Origin: Lysinibacillus timonensis
Lineage (GTDB): Bacteria > Bacillota > Bacilli > Bacillales_A > Planococcaceae
Length of the DNA: 64,000 nucleotides
NCBI RefSeq assembly: GCF_900291985.1
Contig: NZ_LT985980.1
Span: 3,866,001 to 3,930,000 of the forward strand
Reading direction: 5' to 3'
This document shows positions 59,109 to 64,000 of the stretch, in pieces. The notes beneath the pieces were generated by a model. The model saw only the letters and a program-made list of their open reading frames with translations. It searched no databases and was not told the DNA's origin. The position numbers and the translations under genes are program-made. Numbering within the stretch: the stretch's first letter is position 1; every line of letters starts with the position of its first letter.

Positions 59109-60191
59109 ATGAAGAAACGTAAGTTTGGTTTTGCAATGGCAAGTCTTTTAGCTGTTGGTACACTTCTAGGTGCTTGTGGCGCTAAAGAAGAAGCTGGAAA
59201 CGAAAATACAACTGAAACTGAAACAGAAACAACTGAAGATGCTTTCACGGTTGCAATGGTAACTGATATCGGTGGTGTAGATGACAGATCATTTAACCAA
59301 TCGACATGGGAAGGTATCGAGGCTTTCGGTAAAGACAATGGTTTAGAAAAAGGTGATGGTGGTTACGACTACCTACAATCTGCTTCTGAAGCTGATTATG
59401 TACAAAACATTAACAACTTAATTCAACGTGATTTTGATTTAGTATTTGCAGTAGGTTATGCACTTCATGATGCAGTGGTAGAAGTAGCTGAACAACGTAC
59501 AAATGCTCAAATCGCTATCATTGACGAAATTGTTCCTGATCTTCCAAACGTAGCATCAATTATGTTCAAAGCAAACGAAGGTTCATTCTTAGCTGGTGTT
59601 GCAGCTGCTAAAGAATCAAAAACTGGTAAAATTGGTTTCATCGGTGGTGTTGAAGGCGAAATCATCGGTGGTTTTGAAGCTGGTTTCGTAGCAGGTGCGA
59701 AAGCTGCTAACCCAGATATCGAAATCTTAATTGAGTATGCAGACAGCTTTGCTGATGCTCAAAAAGGACAAACAATTGCTGCTTTAATGTATGACCAAGG
59801 TGCAGATATTATTATGCACGCATCAGGTGCAACTGGTAACGGTTTATTTACAGAAGCAAAAGAACGTAAACAAAAAGATCCAAACGCAAACGTATGGGTA
59901 ATCGGTGTAGACCGTGACCAATACGAAGAAGGTCAAGTAAACGAATCTACAAACGTAACTTTAACATCTGTATTAAAACGTGTTGACGTTGCTGCTCAAG
60001 AAGTTGCTAAAATGACTCAAGAAGGTAATTTCCCTGGTGGAGAACTAATTACGTACGGTTTAGCTGATAACGGTATTGGATTAGCTGACTCTCGTGGTGC
60101 AATCTCTGAAGAAACTTTAGCCGCAGTTGAAGATTTCCAACAACAAATCATCGACGGTTCTCTAGTTGTTCCTGAACAACCAGAAGAGTAA
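59109..60191 (+). CDS. BMP-family nucleoside-binding lipoprotein (NupN/PnrA-like)
   Basis: 360 residues. Lipoprotein signal peptide with lipobox LLGAC (lipidated Cys23) and then an acidic, Glu/Thr-rich linker. BMP fold motifs: VAMVTDIGGVDDRSFNQSTW (20), VGYALHDAVVE, GKIGFIGGVEGEIIGGFEAG (20), HASGATGNGLF and WVIGVDRDQY. In this family such proteins bind purine nucleosides outside the membrane for a NupO/P/Q-type importer. GGGGGGAC precedes the ATG. A strong terminator separates it from the ABC genes, which would let the lipoprotein be made in excess. Confidence 0.92.
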   Translation: MKKRKFGFAMASLLAVGTLLGACGAKEEAGNENTTETETETTEDAFTVAMVTDIGGVDDRSFNQSTWEGIEAFGKDNGLEKGDGGYDYLQSASEADYVQNINNLIQRDFDLVFAVGYALHDAVVEVAEQRTNAQIAIIDEIVPDLPNVASIMFKANEGSFLAGVAAAKESKTGKIGFIGGVEGEIIGGFEAGFVAGAKAANPDIEILIEYADSFADAQKGQTIAALMYDQGADIIMHASGATGNGLFTEAKERKQKDPNANVWVIGVDRDQYEEGQVNESTNVTLTSVLKRVDVAAQEVAKMTQEGNFPGGELITYGLADNGIGLADSRGAISEETLAAVEDFQQQIIDGSLVVPEQPEE

Positions 60192-60211
60192 TTAGGTAAG
60201 GTTCCTGAGTT

Positions 60212-60248
60212 CATGAAGGCTAGCAAAAAGCTAGTCTTCATGTTTTTG
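60212..60248 (+). terminator. Terminator after the BMP lipoprotein gene
   Basis: CATGAAGGCTAGC and GCTAGTCTTCATG form a 13-bp stem with one G-T pair, loop AAAAA, then five Ts. It likely attenuates transcription before the ATPase gene. Confidence 0.9.
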
Positions 60249-60721
60249 TCTATTGGCAAAATATGAGTCTAGTATTTAGTTAAATAGTTTGATAAAAATA
60301 AAAGATAAACTCCAATTTTTAATGATTTAGTACAATTAATAGATGAAAAGTTTTAAACTATTTAAAAGTAGAGTTGAAACTTTTCTTGTGTTAATTATTT
60401 TCTTTGTTGAGACAAGCACGCTAAATTCATAGGACAATTGTCTGGATCATGCAAAGCTTTAAAGCGTTGCCTCGCTCTTGTAGTAAATGCAAACGCTTCC
60501 TGAACAAAGATAAATAAGGCCTAGATATGAGAATTTTGTTGGTATAAAAAGGGAATTGACTTAGTACGTTAAATCAATTCTCAATAGAATAATATTAACC
60601 ACGGGCTTCCAAAAGGCATAACGCAAGCAAACTATCTGAATCACAATTACGTTTATAGGGTAATTGATTGAAGATAATATAGTTTTACCTAAATCTAAAG
60701 TGATGGTTAGGAGTGAACAGG
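60249..60721. other. Leader region before the ABC transporter genes with three dyads
   Basis: No gene. Three inverted repeats lie in a row: GACAATTGTC (60433-60442), a 20-bp near-perfect palindrome with arms GCAA-A-GCTTT and AAAGC-G-TTGC (60451-60470), and GAATTGAC...TCAATTC (60553-60580). A clear promoter and a known riboswitch were not found. Confidence 0.45.
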
Positions 60722-62260
60722 TTGGAATATGTAATTGAAATGCTTGGTATTCGAAAGCAATTCGGAGACTTTGTAGCGAATAACAATATTACGTTGCAGG
60801 TCAAAAAAGGAGAAATCCATGCATTATTAGGAGAAAACGGTGCGGGAAAATCCACTTTAATGAATGTTCTTTTTGGTTTATATCAACCTGAAGGAGGAAG
60901 CATTAAGGTTAATGGTAAGGAAGTAAAAATCACTGATCCAAACGTTGCTAACAAACTAGGAATCGGAATGGTGCATCAACACTTCATGCTCGTTCAAAAT
61001 TTTTCTGTAACAGAGAACATCATTTTAGGGCACGAGCCTACAAAAGCAGGAACTATAAACATTAAAGATGCTGCGAAAAAGGTTCAAGAGTTATCAGAAC
61101 GTTATGGTTTAAACGTAGACCCTTATGCAAAGATTGAAGATATTTCTGTAGGGATGCAGCAACGTGTTGAAATTATTAAAACGTTATACCGTGGTGCAGA
61201 AATTTTAATCTTTGACGAGCCTACAGCATCCTTAACTCCTCAAGAAATTACCGAATTGATTCAAATAATGAAGCTTCTCATTAAAGAAGGAAAATCGATT
61301 ATTTTAATTACACATAAATTACAAGAAATTATGGAAGTTTCTGACCGTGTAACGATTATTCGTAAAGGGGAAGGCATTGGCACAGTAACAACTGCTGAGA
61401 CGAACCCAACTCAGCTTGCGGAAATGATGGTTGGCCGACAAGTTACATTTAAAACAGAGAAAAAAGAACCAAATCCAACTGATGTTGTTTTAAAGGTTGA
61501 GAACTTAGTCGTGACAGATAACCGTGGTGTCGAGAAAGTAAAAGGGCTAAATTTAGAAGTTCGCGCTGGTGAAATCGTTGGGATTGCCGGTATCGATGGC
61601 AACGGACAATCTGAACTAATTGAAGCGATTACAGGCTTACGTAAAGTGAAAAAGGGTAAAGTCTACATGAATAATAAAAATATCACTGGCTTTAAACCTC
61701 GTAAAATTACGGAAGCTGGTGTTGGGCATATTCCACAAGACCGTCATAAACACGGATTAGTGCTAGATTTCCCAATCAGTGACAACATTGCACTTCAAAC
61801 ATATTACAAACAGCCTATTTCAAGAGCCGGTATCATGGACTATAAAAAAGTTCGTCAAGACGCGATTAAAATAATTGAAGAATTTGATGTTCGTACTCCA
61901 AACGAAATGTCGTTAGCCCGTTCTTTATCGGGTGGTAACCAACAAAAAGCAATCATTGGTCGAGAAATCTCTCGTAACCCAGATTTATTGATTGCGGCAC
62001 TTCCAACTCGAGGACTTGACGTTGGTGCCATTGAATATATTCACAAACGCTTAATAGAACAACGCGATAAAGGAAAAGCAGTTTTGTTAATTTCCTTTGA
62101 GTTAGATGAAGTAATGAACGTCTCAGATCGCATTGCGGTGATTTATGACGGCATCATCATTGATACTGTTTTACCAAAAGAAACAAATGAACAAGAATTA
62201 GGCTTATTGATGGCTGGTCAAGCATTATCAGAAAGCAATGAAAAGGGTGGTGATGCATAA
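60722..62260 (+). CDS. nupO: Nucleoside ABC transporter ATP-binding protein, NupO-like
   Basis: 512 residues from TTG 60722 (MEYVIEMLGIRKQFG), SD AGGAG at 60709-60713; GTG 60713 is in frame but overlaps the SD. Two ABC domains in tandem: first with GENGAGKSTLMNVL, ISVGMQQRVEI and LIFDEPTASL; second with GIDGNGQSELIE, LSGGNQQKAIIGRE and a degenerate Walker B LIAALPTRGLDVGA. The layout is that of ribose/nucleoside importers. It overlaps the first permease by one base. Confidence 0.94.
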   Translation: MEYVIEMLGIRKQFGDFVANNNITLQVKKGEIHALLGENGAGKSTLMNVLFGLYQPEGGSIKVNGKEVKITDPNVANKLGIGMVHQHFMLVQNFSVTENIILGHEPTKAGTINIKDAAKKVQELSERYGLNVDPYAKIEDISVGMQQRVEIIKTLYRGAEILIFDEPTASLTPQEITELIQIMKLLIKEGKSIILITHKLQEIMEVSDRVTIIRKGEGIGTVTTAETNPTQLAEMMVGRQVTFKTEKKEPNPTDVVLKVENLVVTDNRGVEKVKGLNLEVRAGEIVGIAGIDGNGQSELIEAITGLRKVKKGKVYMNNKNITGFKPRKITEAGVGHIPQDRHKHGLVLDFPISDNIALQTYYKQPISRAGIMDYKKVRQDAIKIIEEFDVRTPNEMSLARSLSGGNQQKAIIGREISRNPDLLIAALPTRGLDVGAIEYIHKRLIEQRDKGKAVLLISFELDEVMNVSDRIAVIYDGIIIDTVLPKETNEQELGLLMAGQALSESNEKGGDA

Positions 62261-63309
62261 TGAATAGCCGCATGATGAACATACTCGTTCCTTTAATTTC
62301 GATTGTGTTAGGTCTTATCGTAGGGGCAATCGTTATGGTAATCAGTGGTTACGACCCTGTATCAGGTTATACTGCTTTATGGAACGGTATTTTTGGTAGT
62401 TCTTATAACATGGGTGAAACAGTTCGCCAAATTATTCCTTATGTATTTGCCGGTTTAGCGGTTGCATTTGCATTCCGTACAGGATTATTCAACATTGGGG
62501 TAGAAGGGCAATTAATCATGGGTTGGTTTGCTGCGGCTTATGTTGGTTCTGCATTTGAACTACCAATGATCATTCACCTCCCATTAACACTTATCGCAGC
62601 TGCACTAGTTGGTGCGTTATGGGCTTATATCCCAGGTTTATTAAAAGCTCGTCTTGGTGTACACGAGGTTATTGTGACAATCATGATGAACTATATAGCA
62701 TTAAGATCCATTAACCCACTCATTGACTGGGTAACTGGTGGAGAAGACCGTACAGAAAAAGTACAAGAAACGGCATCATTACGCTCAGAATTTTTACAGT
62801 CTATTACAGATTTTTCACGTATGCACTGGGGCTTTATTGTGGCATTAATTGGTGTATTTGTGATGTGGTTTATCCTAGAGAAAACAACAAGAGGTTATGA
62901 GTTAAAAGCAGTAGGGTTTAACCGTAATGCCTCTGAATATGCAGGGATGAACGTAAAGAAAAATATTATTTTATCGATGGTTATTTCGGGTGCGTTTGCA
63001 GGTTTAGCTGGAGCAATGGAAGCGCTAGGTACATTCGGAAATGTTGCGAAAATGACAGGCTTTAGTGGTGTCGGTTTTGATGGAATCGCCGTTGCCTTAT
63101 TAGGAGCAAACCAACCGGTAGGCGTATTATTCGGAGCAATTTTATTTGGATCATTGAAAAACGGTGGTATTAATATGCCAAACGAAGCGGGTGTGCCAAA
63201 TGAAATCGTAAACATTGTAATCGCCGTCATTATTTTATTTGCAGCCTCGGGCTATGTGATCAAGCTAGCTCTGGAACGCTTTGGTAAAAAGAAAAAGGAG
63301 GTAAAATAA
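62260..63309 (+). CDS. nupP: Nucleoside ABC transporter permease, NupP-like
   Basis: 349 residues, about nine or ten membrane helices. BPD-transp-2 family motifs: AFRTGLFNIGVEGQLIMGWF (20), EVIVTIMMNYIAL, GYELKAVGFNRNASEYAGMN (20) and SGAFAGLAGAMEALG. It forms one half of the importer pore with the next gene. ATG overlaps the ATPase stop (TAATG) and SD GGGTGGTG lies upstream. Confidence 0.93.
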   Translation: MNSRMMNILVPLISIVLGLIVGAIVMVISGYDPVSGYTALWNGIFGSSYNMGETVRQIIPYVFAGLAVAFAFRTGLFNIGVEGQLIMGWFAAAYVGSAFELPMIIHLPLTLIAAALVGALWAYIPGLLKARLGVHEVIVTIMMNYIALRSINPLIDWVTGGEDRTEKVQETASLRSEFLQSITDFSRMHWGFIVALIGVFVMWFILEKTTRGYELKAVGFNRNASEYAGMNVKKNIILSMVISGAFAGLAGAMEALGTFGNVAKMTGFSGVGFDGIAVALLGANQPVGVLFGAILFGSLKNGGINMPNEAGVPNEIVNIVIAVIILFAASGYVIKLALERFGKKKKEVK

Positions 63310-63310
63310 G

Positions 63311-64000
63311 ATGAGCTTTCTAGATGTGCTTTATTTTATCATTCCTTCAGCTATATTTTATGCTGCTCCGTTAATTATGACGGCAATCGGCGGTGTGTTC
63401 ACTGAACGTGCTGGTGTAGTAAACATCGGACTAGAGGGGATCATGATCGTTGGTGCAGCCTCAAGTATTATCTTCAATTTAACATTTGTCGATACATTCG
63501 GAGCAACGACGCCATGGCTTGGGTTATTAGTTGCAATGGTAATGGGTGTAGTGATTTCACTCATTTTAGCAGTAGTTGCTGTATCCTTCCGCGCTGACCA
63601 AACAGTTGCTGGGGTTGCCATTAATATGTTAGGGCTTGCGGTTGCGGTGTTCATTGTAAAATTGATTTATGATAAAGGACAAACGGATTCAATTGAAGAA
63701 CGTTTTTCTCGTATGGACGTTCCGGGATTAGCTGATATTCCGTTTCTTGGAGAGTTATTCTTTAAAGATGTGTACGCAACATCGTTCCTTGCAATATTTA
63801 TGGCATTTGTTGGATGGTTTGTTCTATATAAAACGCCATTTGGTTTACGTATTCGTGCTGTTGGGGAACACCCAATGGCAGCAGATACAATGGGAATCAA
63901 CGTTACGAAAACACGTTATATTGCAGTGTTAATATCAGGTGCCCTTGGTGGTATCGGAGGAGCAATTTATGCTCAAGCGATCGCTGGGAACTTCTCGGCT
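63311..64000 (+). CDS. nupQ: Nucleoside ABC transporter permease, NupQ-like (3' end outside window)
   Basis: ATG 63311 is 1 bp past the nupP-like stop with SD AAAGGAGG (63294-63301); 230 codons are open to the window edge with no stop, so the gene is partial. Motifs TAIGGVFTERAGVVNIGLEG (20), ADQTVAGVAINMLGLAVAVF (20), GLRIRAVGEHPMAADTMGIN (20) and SGALGGIGGAIYAQ are those of the second permease of BMP-linked nucleoside importers. About six helices are visible. Confidence 0.93.
   Translation, partial: MSFLDVLYFIIPSAIFYAAPLIMTAIGGVFTERAGVVNIGLEGIMIVGAASSIIFNLTFVDTFGATTPWLGLLVAMVMGVVISLILAVVAVSFRADQTVAGVAINMLGLAVAVFIVKLIYDKGQTDSIEERFSRMDVPGLADIPFLGELFFKDVYATSFLAIFMAFVGWFVLYKTPFGLRIRAVGEHPMAADTMGINVTKTRYIAVLISGALGGIGGAIYAQAIAGNFSA

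Noticed and set aside
60485..60503. Catabolite-response-element-like TGCAAACGCTTCC
   Set aside because: It deviates from the cre consensus at several positions and has no placed promoter nearby, so the match is likely chance.

Overview
The window is a compact, AT-rich chromosomal segment of a motile, endospore-forming member of the Bacillales. Gene order follows the Bacillus subtilis fla/che-rpsB-polC-nusA-infB-pnp-dpaA-spoIIIE stretch. Dipicolinate synthase (dpaA/dpaB) and spoIIIE imply spores, and polC, rnjB and TTG/GTG starts fit low-GC Gram-positives. Protein character suggests a Lysinibacillus/Solibacillus/Ureibacillus-like (Planococcaceae) genome rather than Bacillus sensu stricto; that is an inference from memory of the families. 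Apart from one two-gene ABC operon, every gene lies on the + strand.

Layout. 1-15.6 kb: end of the fla/che operon, with the export gate (fliO-P-Q-R, flhB, flhA), FlhF/FlhG placement GTPases, the chemotaxis set (cheY, cheB, cheA, cheW, cheC, cheD), sigD and three small accessory genes. 15.8-25.4 kb: rpsB, tsf, pyrH, frr, then envelope/isoprenoid genes uppS, cdsA, dxr, rseP, and a strikingly divergent proS. 25.9-30.2 kb: polC. 32.1-42.6 kb: the rimP-nusA-rnpM-ylxQ-infB-ylxP-rbfA-truB-ribF-rpsO-pnp information-processing cluster. 42.8-46.0 kb: a non-syntenic insert holding a PadR regulator, a DUF4188-like protein and a reverse-strand MacB-type ABC transporter. 47.3-52.5 kb: mlpA-like peptidase, ymxH, dpaA, dpaB, asd, dapA (dapG is absent). 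53.9-58.2 kb: rnjB and spoIIIE (tepA is absent). 58.3-64 kb: a GntR regulator and a nucleoside-type ABC importer (BMP lipoprotein, NupO/P/Q-like), with the last gene cut by the window edge.

The most unusual content is between genes. Three separate intergenic arrays (30.50-31.30, 46.13-46.99 and 52.70-53.45 kb) differ in sequence but are built on one plan: a 27-nt hairpin core (10-nt arm, 7-nt loop, 10-nt arm, outer ends TGTC and GACA), then a 25-nt linker starting AAAC, repeated on an exact 52-bp lattice with 16, 16 and 13 full units. Departures from Watson-Crick pairing include many G-T pairs that read as G-U in a + strand RNA. A fourth, different element (25.39-25.80 kb) carries six 35-bp terminator-like hairpins inside a 19-bp inverted repeat. 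No cas genes, transposases or coding function explain these arrays, and they are the best candidates for something undescribed.
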